A stretch of DNA of 25,050 nucleotides. Origin: an uncultured Eubacteriales bacterium. Lineage in GTDB: Bacteria; Bacillota; Clostridia; Oscillospirales; CAG-272. The first letter of the stretch is position 1; each line of letters starts with the position of its first letter. This document shows, one piece after another, positions 7,382-14,345 of this stretch. The position numbers and the translations under genes are program-made. The DNA lies in assembly GCA_934401725.1 (NCBI GenBank), contig CAKRSS010000031.1:1-25050 (forward strand). The letters are read 5' to 3'. A model generated the notes under the pieces. That model made no database searches. It had not been told where the DNA came from and was given only the letters and a program-made list of their open reading frames with translations.

Positions 7382-8071
7382 ATGGGTGAATTTTTAGCCT
7401 CCCTCAGGGAGTTCAACACGGTGTCCGTCGTGCTTCGCATGGTGCTCGCCGTGATATGCGGCGGACTTATCGGAGTCGAGCGTGAGAGCAAGCGTCGTCC
7501 CGCCGGATTCCGCACGCACACGCTGGTTTGTCTCGGCGCGGCGATAACCACGCTGACCAGCCAGTACCTGCTCACCGCCGGATGGACGACCGACCCGGCA
7601 CGTCTCGGCGCGCAGGTTGTTGCCGGCATCGGCTTCATCGGCGCAGGAACTATAATAGTGACGCGCCGCCGTCAGGTCAAGGGACTGACCACCGCAGCAG
7701 GACTGTGGGTCTCGGCCATAATCGGTCTTGCGATCGGCACAGGATTTTACGAAGGCGCGATTATCGCGATGGTGTTTGTGCTCGTGGCCGAGATACTGCT
7801 GTCCAAGATCGAGTGGTACATATCCTCCAAGGCCAAGAGTGTGAATGTCTACGTCGAGTACACCGAGACCGAGAGCATCGCCGAGATTGCCGAGGAGATC
7901 AAAAAGCTGGGCGTCGGCATAATGGACATCGAAATTACCCGCGCGCGCGCCGCCGAGGGCCCCATGATGAGCGCCATCTTCGCGCTCCAGCTGGGCAACA
8001 AGGTCAAGCGCAACCAGGTTCTGTCCCAAATTCAGGAAATCAAAGGCATCCTCTCGATAGAGGAGCTGTAA
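7382..8071 (+). CDS. MgtC/SapB family membrane protein (second of two)
   Basis: This 229-residue protein is a tandem paralogue of the upstream gene, sharing VERESKRRPAGFRTHTLVCL, GAQVVAGIGFIGAGTIIVT and KGLTTAAGLWVSAIIGLAIG in the same order. Four to five transmembrane helices precede a soluble C-terminal domain that is clearly diverged from that of the first copy. AAAGGA lies about 9 bases before ATG 7382. It is the last gene of the regulator-kinase-HtrA-MgtC-MgtC operon and is followed by an array of strong hairpins. The two proteins may form hetero-oligomers or respond to different ligands through their C-terminal domains; that is inference. Confidence 0.93.
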   Translation: MGEFLASLREFNTVSVVLRMVLAVICGGLIGVERESKRRPAGFRTHTLVCLGAAITTLTSQYLLTAGWTTDPARLGAQVVAGIGFIGAGTIIVTRRRQVKGLTTAAGLWVSAIIGLAIGTGFYEGAIIAMVFVLVAEILLSKIEWYISSKAKSVNVYVEYTETESIAEIAEEIKKLGVGIMDIEITRARAAEGPMMSAIFALQLGNKVKRNQVLSQIQEIKGILSIEEL

Positions 8072-8092
8072 GAGACGCGAGTCTCGGGGCTT

Positions 8093-8449
8093 TGCCCCGA
8101 ACCCCACTTAGGGGACACATCTCGGGGCTTTGCCCCGAACCCCACTTAAGGGCGCTTTTTGAAAAAAGCGCCCTTAAGAATCCCGCAAAAACTTTCGAAA
8201 AAGGGTAAGGCGGATGGGATGAGGGGAGCGAGAACCGATTGTTCTCGGGGCGCTGCCCCGAACCCCGCTTAGGGAGCTTTTTGAAAAAAGCTCCCTAAGA
8301 ACCCGCAAAAACTTTCAAAAAAGGACGGGGGAACGGGATAGAGCAAGCAAAAACCGATTGCTCTCGGGGCCAGCCCCGAACCCCGCTTAGGGAGCTTTTT
8401 GAAAAAAGCTCCCTAAGAGCCCGCAAAAACTTTCAAAAAAGGACGGGGC
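8093..8449 (+). repeat. Tandem array of ~120-bp hairpin units
   Basis: Units begin with CTCGGGG at 8121, 8244 and 8363 (periods 123 and 119), preceded by a short unit at 8093. Each full unit holds a CGGGGC...GCCCCG hairpin, the string GAACCCC, a long A/T-tipped hairpin (for example CTTAGGGAGCTTTTT with AAAAAAGCTCCCTAAG at 8268-8299 and 8386-8417), then CCGCAAAAACTTTCAAAAAA and GGACGGGG. The spacers between units contain a variable GAACCGATTG-like string. Related units occur at 19841-19940. No coding potential is seen. Confidence 0.85.
8145..8178 (+). terminator. Palindromic hairpin downstream of the MgtC operon
   Basis: CTTAAGGGCGCTTTTT pairs almost perfectly with GAAAAAAGCGCCCTTAAG. It lies about 75 bases after the last stop codon of the operon and is the first of three such hairpins. 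The T-run is inside the stem rather than after it, so it is not a textbook terminator, but the stacked hairpins should stop or destabilise transcripts from either side. Confidence 0.5.
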
Positions 8450-8690
8450 GGAGTCTGTGGACTCCGGATGTGAGGTTTTGGGCGTCCCACAGACTTTAAC
8501 CCGTTCTTTTTTCAAAGTTTTCGCCCGCCTTTTCCAAAAGGCGGCGCGGGGGCAAGGGCGAAGCTTTTGCCGTTGCGCACGCGTAGCGCTGGTCGCGCTC
8601 CGCAGAGCGCGAAACACAATTTCGCGCATGCGCGAAATTCCCCCGCGTTGGCCGCCACCCGCCGACGGCGAAACACCCTTTCTTAAATTT
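8425..8690 (+). repeat. Interspersed composite repeat, copy 2
   Basis: The segment opens with an inverted repeat: AAAAACTTTCAAAAAAGGAC (from 8425) and AGTCTGTGG (8452-8460) are answered by CCCACAGACT (8486-8495) and TTAACCCGTTC...TCAAAGTTT (to 8520). It continues with CGCCCGCCTTTTCC / AAAAGGCGGCGCG, GTAGCGCTGGTCGCGCTC, CGCAGAGCGCG and GAAATTTCGCGCATGCGCGAAATT-type palindromic pieces. The latter half matches copy 1 (reverse complement of 2250-2400) and the part of copy 3 at 20291-20371. No gene is seen. Confidence 0.75.
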
Positions 8691-8700
8691 AATTAACCAC

Positions 8701-8729
8701 TTGAATTTGTTGTCGAAATATAGTACAAT
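8701..8729 (+). promoter_or_regulatory. Sigma-A promoter of the cardiolipin synthase gene
   Basis: TTGAAT (8701-8706) and TACAAT (8724-8729) are exactly 17 bases apart, about 38 bases before the TTG start codon. The promoter begins just beyond the end of the repeat block, so the gene should be transcribed independently of the MgtC operon. Confidence 0.7.
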
Positions 8730-8766
8730 AGAAGTGATTACGAACAGAAAAACGAGGTAAAAAGTA

Positions 8767-10338
8767 TTGAACAGAAAATGGTATAGGGTCATCCTTCGCC
8801 GCCGACTGGTGGTGGCGCTTCTGATAATCGCGCAGCTGGCGTTCATAATTTACAGCGTTATCGCATGGAGCAAATACTACACCGTCATCAGAACCGTCCT
8901 GACGGTGGTCAGCTTGGTCGTGTCGCTGTGCATACTGACTCGGCGCGAAAAAGGAGCATACAAAATGACGTGGATTTTCGTCATTTTGCTGCTCCCGTTG
9001 TTCGGCGGACTGTTTTATCTGTTCATTCATATGCAAAGCTCGTCAAGGCGGCTCAATCGCCGCCAGGAGCAGCTGTCGGAAATAACGCGGCCCCTGTATG
9101 GCCTCGACGGCGTGGCCGACGACGCCTACAAGCGCGCCGCTGACTCCGATCCCCGCCAGCTGACACAAATACGCTACCTGCGTGACTTTGCCGGCTTCCC
9201 CGTCTACCCCGACACCGAGGCGGTCTACCTCTCCCCCGGCGAGGAAAAATTCGACTGCCTGCTGCGCGAGCTGAAAAAGGCAAAACGCTATATCTTCCTT
9301 GAATATTTCATCATTCACGAGGGCCTCATGTGGGACACTATCCTCGATATACTCCGCGAAAAGGTCGCCGAGGGAGTCGAGGTTCGAGTGCTGTACGACG
9401 ACGTCGGCTGCTTCCTCACACTGCCCAAAAACTACCCCGAAACCCTCCGCAGCTACGGCATAAAGTGCACCGTCTTCAACCCCTTCCGCCCAGTGCTTTC
9501 CACCATGCAGAATAACCGCGACCACCGCAAAATCGTCTCCATCGACGGTGTCGTCGCCTTCACCGGCGGCGTCAATCTGTCGGACGAGTACATCAACGCC
9601 CGCCCCCGGTTCGGGCACTGGAAGGACGCCGCAATCGTGCTCCGCGGCCCCGCAGCCTGGAGCATGACGCTTATGTTCCTCGAAATGTGGTCACTGACCC
9701 GCCGCAAAGGCGATAAAAACGGTCAGATTGACGAAGATTTTCGTCAATATATGCCGCGCTCCTTCCCTGCCCTCATGGTGCCGGACAGCGGACTCGGCTT
9801 CGTCCAGCCCTACTGCGACAGCCCGATGGACAACGAAAACGTCGGCGAGCACGTCTATCTGAACATACTCGACCACGCCCGCGACTACGTCTACATCAGC
9901 ACGCCCTACCTCATCGTCGACGACAGCATGATCTCCGCGCTGTCGCTCGCCGCAAAAAGCGGCGTCGACGTCCGCATAATCACACCGCATACACCCGACA
10001 AACGGCTCGTCCACTCGACGACGCGGTCGTATTACCGCGACCTCATCGCATCCGGCGTGCGGATATATGAGTACTCCAAGGGCTTCATCCACTCCAAAAC
10101 CTTCGTGTCCGACGACTGCGTCGCGACCGTCGGCACCACAAACCTCGACTTCCGCAGCCTCTACACCAACTTCGAGTGCGGCGCCTGCCTCTACGGCTCG
10201 CCCGCCGTCGCCGAAATAAAGCGCGACTACCTGACAACTCTCGAGGAGTGCCAGGAAATCACGCTTGAGGACTGCCGGGATAACTTTTTCGTGCGCGTCT
10301 GGCACAGCATCCTGCGCCTGTGCGCGCCGCTCATGTAA
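8767..10338 (+). CDS. cls: Cardiolipin synthase
   Basis: This 523-residue membrane protein joins two phosphatidylglycerol molecules to make cardiolipin and glycerol. Hydrophobic helices lie near residues 12-34, 40-58 and 67-88. Two phospholipase D HKD motifs are intact: HRKIVSID (His253, Lys255, Asp260) followed by FTGGVNLSDEY, and HSKTFVSD (His442, Lys444, Asp449) followed by VGTTNLDFRS. The start is TTG 8767 with GAGGT 8 bases upstream; no ATG is as well placed, and starting at the next Met would remove membrane helices. It has its own promoter and is convergent with the WYL regulator gene 40 bases downstream. Family assignment is strong, and the length fits Gram-positive Cls. Confidence 0.94.
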   Translation: MNRKWYRVILRRRLVVALLIIAQLAFIIYSVIAWSKYYTVIRTVLTVVSLVVSLCILTRREKGAYKMTWIFVILLLPLFGGLFYLFIHMQSSSRRLNRRQEQLSEITRPLYGLDGVADDAYKRAADSDPRQLTQIRYLRDFAGFPVYPDTEAVYLSPGEEKFDCLLRELKKAKRYIFLEYFIIHEGLMWDTILDILREKVAEGVEVRVLYDDVGCFLTLPKNYPETLRSYGIKCTVFNPFRPVLSTMQNNRDHRKIVSIDGVVAFTGGVNLSDEYINARPRFGHWKDAAIVLRGPAAWSMTLMFLEMWSLTRRKGDKNGQIDEDFRQYMPRSFPALMVPDSGLGFVQPYCDSPMDNENVGEHVYLNILDHARDYVYISTPYLIVDDSMISALSLAAKSGVDVRIITPHTPDKRLVHSTTRSYYRDLIASGVRIYEYSKGFIHSKTFVSDDCVATVGTTNLDFRSLYTNFECGACLYGSPAVAEIKRDYLTTLEECQEITLEDCRDNFFVRVWHSILRLCAPLM

Positions 10339-10349
10339 AACCGAATACC

Positions 10350-10380
10350 GAGGCCCCGCCGAAATTGCGCGGTACGCCTC
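10350..10380. terminator. Possible shared terminator hairpin between cls and the WYL regulator
   Basis: GAGGC (10350-10354) with GCCTC (10376-10380), and inner CCGC with GCGG, form an imperfect hairpin between two convergent genes. It overlaps the last bases of the minus-strand gene and has no T-run, so the call is weak. Confidence 0.3.
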
Positions 10381-11350
10381 AATTCAGCGCCGCCATGGTT
10401 GAGCCGCAGAGCTCGGCCATGGCGTTTTTGACCGTTCCGGGCGACAGTATCTTCATGCGCCCGCCGAAACTGATCACCCACGAGAGAAACATGGGCGACA
10501 CCATGACGTTGACCGTCGTCTCGAAGTGCCCCTCACGGCGGACGATGGTCACATCCTGCCCGAAGCGGTCGATTATCACGCCGGCGAGCTCGTCGGAGCA
10601 GTCGAGCACCACGCACTCGAGCTGCCCGCCGAACATGCCGAAGGTGCGACTGGAATAGACGGCCATGTCGAAGTCGCGGAACTTGTCGCGGCCGTCGCGC
10701 GGCTGACCGGTGGCGGTGATGCGCAGCATTTTGTCGACGCGGTAGTGCCTGATGTCGCCGACGGCGGAATCGTAGGCGATGAGGTAGTAGTTTTCGTCGT
10801 CCCAGGTCAGCGCCCAGGGGCTGACGTCGTACAGGTGACCGTCGTGGCGCAGGGCGCGTGTCTTGTCCGGCGTCCAGTCGAAATACTGGAAGGTTATGCG
10901 ACTGGAGCGCAGAATGGCGCTGTGCAAGGCGTCGATGTTGTAATAAATGCTCTCGTTGTGCGTTTTGATGCGGTTGGCTACGTAGACCTGTCGCCGCATT
11001 TGCGTCGCCTCATAGCCCGAGGCGAGGCTGGACAGCTTTTTTATGAGCTCGTTGCTCTTCTTTGTGGTGATGAAGCGTGAGGACTGAACCGCGTCGACCA
11101 GCAGCTTCAGCTCGGGCAGCTCGAACAGGCGGTTTGCGACGTAGTAGCCGACGCTCTTGCCGCGCCGGGTCTCGATGTCGATGCCGTACTCGCGCAGAGC
11201 GCTGATGTCGGCATACAGGCTTTTGCGTTCGGCCTCGATGCCGTACTCGCCGAGCGCCGAGATGAGCTCGGGCATAGTGAGGCTATGGTCGTCGTCGGTG
11301 CGATCGAGGAGTATTTTCATGAGATAGAGTGTCTTGAGTTTGTTTGACAT
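10379..11350 (-). CDS. WYL-domain transcriptional regulator
   Basis: This 323-residue protein has an N-terminal winged helix-turn-helix (about 1-65) beginning MSNKLKTLYLMKILLDRTDD with the recognition-region segment KSLYADISALREYGIDI. A linker precedes a WYL-type domain (about 135-215) containing VSPWALTWDDENYYLIAYD and the typical RHYRVDKM, and a C-terminal WCX-like extension is present. WYL regulators are cytoplasmic DNA-binding proteins whose WYL fold senses ligands or nucleic acid; several control DNA-damage or defence genes. I chose ATG 11350, with AAAGGAG upstream, over an in-frame ATG at 11509 that would add an unlikely 53 residues. It stands alone, convergent with cls. The target is unknown. 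Confidence 0.9.
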   Translation of the reverse strand: MSNKLKTLYLMKILLDRTDDDHSLTMPELISALGEYGIEAERKSLYADISALREYGIDIETRRGKSVGYYVANRLFELPELKLLVDAVQSSRFITTKKSNELIKKLSSLASGYEATQMRRQVYVANRIKTHNESIYYNIDALHSAILRSSRITFQYFDWTPDKTRALRHDGHLYDVSPWALTWDDENYYLIAYDSAVGDIRHYRVDKMLRITATGQPRDGRDKFRDFDMAVYSSRTFGMFGGQLECVVLDCSDELAGVIIDRFGQDVTIVRREGHFETTVNVMVSPMFLSWVISFGGRMKILSPGTVKNAMAELCGSTMAALN

Positions 11351-11495
11351 AGCAGGCTCCTTTCTTTTACTGTACTGATATGGGTACAATAAAAGTATGC
11401 CACAACGGAGGCGATTTGTCAATGGTAAAATGGGGGTTTTGAGTTTGTTGTACTGTTTTGAGGACAGTGGATTGTGGGGGGTGATTGTGTGCGTG
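11351..11495. other. Leader of the WYL gene; no other feature seen
   Basis: This A/T-rich stretch holds the Shine-Dalgarno site of the WYL gene and probably its promoter, but I find no convincing -35/-10 pair. GTAC repeats around 11375-11388 could be part of an operator; that is speculation. Confidence 0.3.
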
Positions 11496-11746
11496 TTGCA
11501 TATGCCCATATGCTTTTAGAAAAGTTCTTTGGCCTTGGCAGGCTATCGCCGTGAAGGCCACCGGCGGTGGAGAAGTGTTCTTTTCTGCCGCGGGCAGAGA
11601 AGTACAGTTAAATCACGTCCCGCCGACGTTCCGGCGAGAGTCCTCGTGGGCAAAGAACTATTTATAAGAAAAGCGGCCTCCACCGGACTTACCGGCGGAA
11701 ACCGCAAACCTAAAATTCAATTAACCACGCGCATAGGCATATGCAA
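11496..11746. mobile_element. MITE-like element with 11-bp terminal inverted repeats
   Basis: The 251-base segment is bounded by perfect inverted repeats TTGCATATGCC (11496-11506) and GGCATATGCAA (11736-11746). Further in, AGTTCTTTGGCC (11523-11534) is answered by GGGCAAAGAACT near 11649-11660. The interior is rich in small palindromes such as CCACCGGCGGTGG and CTTTTCTGCCGCGGGCAGAG. It has no coding capacity. A shortened relative lies at 22825-22882. I see no obvious target-site duplication, so mobility is inferred from the repeat structure only. Confidence 0.6.
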
Positions 11747-11756
11747 TAAGCCCACC

Positions 11757-13085
11757 TCACGAGCAGTACTCGCTTATAACCCTCACCATCAGATCATTCA
11801 GCTTCTCGACGTCGTACTCGCCGACCTGCGGCGCGCTGTGCGGGTAGCCGATGCCGCTGTCGTCGGTCAGGAAGGCGTAGGTACCGCCGGTGAGGACGGC
11901 CATGCTGCGGAACAGTACCTCGCAGGTCAGGTCGGAACCGCTCGCGACAACTGGAATTATGCGTATTCCCATCTCCGCCGCGCGGCTGAGCGACTCATTG
12001 ATGGATTTCACGACCTCGTCGTTGTAGTGGGGCGGCGCGTCGAGAACAAGAAACATCAGCTTGATGCTGCCATCATCCCACGCGTGCTGGTTGACGGCGT
12101 TGTCAAGCGCCGTGTGGACAGCCTCGGGCATGTCGCCGCCACCGGCAGCGTGCTGATCGGACAGCTTCGCTACCGCCTCGTCAATACTGTCGCGGAAGCC
12201 GAAGTAGCGGACGACGTACTCGTCGCCCTCGTCGCGGTAGAAGTTCACGCTCGTGCGGACGGACGCAACTCCGCTCACGCTCTGCGCGCGCTCAACCACA
12301 TCCTTAAGCTCCGCCTTGAGGTACTCCAGCTCGTCGCTCATCGAGCCAGTTGTGTCGACCATAAGCATCAGATCCAGCTTGCGCGCGGTCGGTTCGTAGC
12401 GCAGGTTGAAGCTCAGCCTGACCTCGCTCACGCCATCACAGTCGGCCCGCACGACCTCGCCGGCGAACTCGGCCTCGACGCTCGCCGCGCGGCTACCCGC
12501 CGGCGCGAACAGATAGGCGACCCCGCGGTTGTCGGACACGGCACGGTAGAGCACGTTGCCCTGCGCGTCGAGCAGACGCACCTTCGCGCCCTCTCCGATG
12601 ACGCTGTCACCGACCGAGGCCGTGACGACAACGCGGTTCAGCGTCGGGACGTTCCAGTCCTCGGCCAGCTTCGTCCACTCGGACTGCTGGAATTTGTCCT
12701 TCCAGTCGGCGTAATTGGCGTTGTCGCGCCACTCACCGGCAGTAAGCGTGCCCGCGCCATATACCGTCTGGTCGTCGTAGCGGGGGTAGCCCTCGACGAC
12801 ACCGTCGTAAAGCCCTCCGGGCTCCGACGGGTACGGCGTGCCGGTCGCAACATCCGCCGCGTAAGCCGCAGCCTCCGCGTCTACCATAGCCCCGCCGTAT
12901 GCTGCGTCGTCTGTCGACAGGCGGCTGCTCTTTATCTCGCCGTCGACGTTTTCAACCTTGCTGCCGTTCCCGCCCGGCGTTCCGGACGTGCCCGGCGTGT
13001 TCGGCAGGTTGGCGCCCGCGCACCCCGCAAGCGAGAGAACAAGCGCCATCAGAAGTATCACGGAAATCAAAATTTTTCGTTTCAT
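11757..13085 (-). CDS. Secreted lipoprotein with von Willebrand factor A domain
   Basis: This 442-residue protein has a lipoprotein signal peptide, MKRKILISVILLMALVLSLAGC, with the lipidated Cys at residue 22, so it should be anchored on the outer face of the membrane. A Gly/Ser/Pro-rich linker follows. A region near 145-200 (VVVTASVGDSVIGEGAKVRL) resembles an Ig-like or carboxypeptidase-regulatory-like beta domain. The vWA domain (about 238-420) contains a complete MIDAS start VDTTGSMSDE (Asp244) and later the conserved TGGTYAFLTDD. vWA domains bind protein ligands through a metal ion. The start is ATG 13085 with a GGAGGAC-type site upstream. The gene is monocistronic, is preceded by an ECF-sigma-like promoter and is followed 8 bases after its stop by the motif at the end of the MITE-like element. 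Its exact role is unknown. Confidence 0.88.
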   Translation of the reverse strand: MKRKILISVILLMALVLSLAGCAGANLPNTPGTSGTPGGNGSKVENVDGEIKSSRLSTDDAAYGGAMVDAEAAAYAADVATGTPYPSEPGGLYDGVVEGYPRYDDQTVYGAGTLTAGEWRDNANYADWKDKFQQSEWTKLAEDWNVPTLNRVVVTASVGDSVIGEGAKVRLLDAQGNVLYRAVSDNRGVAYLFAPAGSRAASVEAEFAGEVVRADCDGVSEVRLSFNLRYEPTARKLDLMLMVDTTGSMSDELEYLKAELKDVVERAQSVSGVASVRTSVNFYRDEGDEYVVRYFGFRDSIDEAVAKLSDQHAAGGGDMPEAVHTALDNAVNQHAWDDGSIKLMFLVLDAPPHYNDEVVKSINESLSRAAEMGIRIIPVVASGSDLTCEVLFRSMAVLTGGTYAFLTDDSGIGYPHSAPQVGEYDVEKLNDLMVRVISEYCS

Positions 13086-13131
13086 AAACAGTCCTCCCCC
13101 CCGGCATACCGGGAATGTATTTATCTATACT

Positions 13132-13156
13132 GACGCACGCCGCGGCAAAAAGTTCC
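13132..13156 (-). promoter_or_regulatory. ECF-sigma-like promoter of the vWA lipoprotein gene
   Basis: On the minus strand GGAAC (13156-13152, within GGGAACTTTTTG) and CGTC (13135-13132, within TGCGTCAGTATAGA) are separated by 16 bases, the usual ECF sigma-factor architecture. The predicted transcript would start about 38 bases before the ATG. The same arrangement, including the identical GCGTCAGTATA core, occurs at 23890-23914. No ECF sigma gene is present in the window. Confidence 0.7.
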
Positions 13157-13202
13157 CGTTTTCTGAATTTTGCCGAACTTTTTTCACGCAGCGCTCACAA
13201 AT

Positions 13203-13236
13203 GCGGCGTCACGGGCGAGGAGACCCGCGACGCCGC
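13203..13236 (-). terminator. Hairpin downstream of the second two-component system
   Basis: GCGGCGTC plus CGGG pair with CCCG plus GACGCCGC, leaving a loop of about 8 bases, some 30 bases after the kinase stop codon. No strong U-run follows, so it may be an imperfect or factor-assisted terminator. Confidence 0.5.
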
Positions 13237-13265
13237 CCTGATATTTCCGCGTTACACCGTTTTTT

Positions 13266-14345
13266 TCACTGCTCCACCGGCAGCTTGACGGTGAAGGCCG
13301 TCACGTCATTCTCGGAGCGCACCCAGACAAGGCCGTGGTGCAGATCGACCACGCGCTTGACCACCGCCAGTCCCACGCCGTTGCCGGGCGAGGAATGCGA
13401 GCGGTCCTCCTGATAAAACTTCTGGAAGATGCGGCGCGTGTTCTCGGGCGCGATGGAGCTGCCCGTGTTCTCGACCGTCACCGAGACGGTACCCGCGCCC
13501 GCCGCTATGCGCACGCCTATCGTGCCGCCGTAGGGCGTGAACTTTACGGCGTTGTCGATGAGGTTTATCCATACCTGACGCAGCAGCTCCTCGTTGGCGC
13601 TTATCTCGTATTCGCCAAAATCGAGCACGAGGTCGAGAGCTTTCTGCGTCCACTTGTCCTCGAGGATGAGAAAGCAGCTGCGTATCTGCTCGGAAAGATT
13701 GAAACTCGTGATGTCGGTGAGTATGGTCTGGTTTTCGACGCGCGTCAGGCTCAGAACGTTGGTCGCCATGGCCGACAGCCGCAGCGACTCCTCCTCGATT
13801 ATGGCGAGGTACTCCTGCTGCTGCTCCTCGGTGAGGTCGCCGGAGCGCATAAGCTTCGCAAAGCCCGCGATTGAGACAATCGGCGTCTTGAATTCATGCG
13901 AAAAGTTGTTGACAAAGTCGAGCCGTAGCAGCTCGGTGTTCTCGAGGTCCCCGGCCATGGTGTTTATGCTGTCGGTGAGCTCCGAGATAATGGGAACCTT
14001 GGAGAACACCGTTGTGAACGATATGCGCGCGTGAAAATCCCCTGTCGCGATGCGGTTCATGACGTTTATGGTGCTGTTTATCGGCATGACGAACAGCCGC
14101 CCGAACAGAAACGAAAACGCACACCCGAGCACAACGCTGACTATCAGCATAAGCCCCACCAGCTGGTAGCCGTTGACCATGCCGACGTCCGTGCCCGGCA
14201 TGAGGCCGGTGCGTATCATTAGCAGCGACGCGCCGCCGACCACCAGCAGCACCGCTAAAAGTATTGCGAACACTGCCCCGGCAAACAGCAGCGTCAGCGA
14301 AAGACGCGACTTTTGCTCACGCAGCTTTTTTTTCTTCAGCTTCAT
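13266..14345 (-). CDS. Sensor histidine kinase (short extracellular loop)
   Basis: This 359-residue protein has a basic start (MKLKKKKLREQKSR) and two hydrophobic helices near 17-46 and 62-88 separated by only ~15 exposed residues. That suggests sensing within the membrane or through a partner. A HAMP segment (about 88-135) precedes a HisKA domain with His150 in NNFSHEFKTP and a HATPase domain with INLIDNAVKFTP, FQKFYQEDRS and GNGVGLAVVK. The DxGxG-like G1 box is weakened to ENTGSSIAPEN, as often seen in this subfamily. The start overlaps the response-regulator stop by 4 bases (ATGA), so the pair is translationally coupled. The signal is not evident. Confidence 0.93.
   Translation of the reverse strand: MKLKKKKLREQKSRLSLTLLFAGAVFAILLAVLLVVGGASLLMIRTGLMPGTDVGMVNGYQLVGLMLIVSVVLGCAFSFLFGRLFVMPINSTINVMNRIATGDFHARISFTTVFSKVPIISELTDSINTMAGDLENTELLRLDFVNNFSHEFKTPIVSIAGFAKLMRSGDLTEEQQQEYLAIIEEESLRLSAMATNVLSLTRVENQTILTDITSFNLSEQIRSCFLILEDKWTQKALDLVLDFGEYEISANEELLRQVWINLIDNAVKFTPYGGTIGVRIAAGAGTVSVTVENTGSSIAPENTRRIFQKFYQEDRSHSSPGNGVGLAVVKRVVDLHHGLVWVRSENDVTAFTVKLPVEQ

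Noticed and set aside
8093..8449. CRISPR array
   Set aside because: Units are ~120 bases with internal hairpins and near-identical spacers, and no cas genes are nearby.
8457..8696. Small open frames inside the repeat blocks (also near 2190-2630)
   Set aside because: They lack ribosome-binding sites, have extreme Arg/Pro composition, and overlap hairpin repeats that recur in other frames and orientations.
11370..11395. Plus-strand promoter near the WYL gene leader
   Set aside because: GGTACAATAA resembles a -10 box, but no -35 box is properly placed and no plus-strand gene follows.
11529..13133. 534-codon plus-strand open frame
   Set aside because: It runs opposite the vWA lipoprotein gene and through the MITE-like element; no signal peptide or family motif is seen, and the minus-strand gene has lipobox, MIDAS motif and ribosome-binding site.
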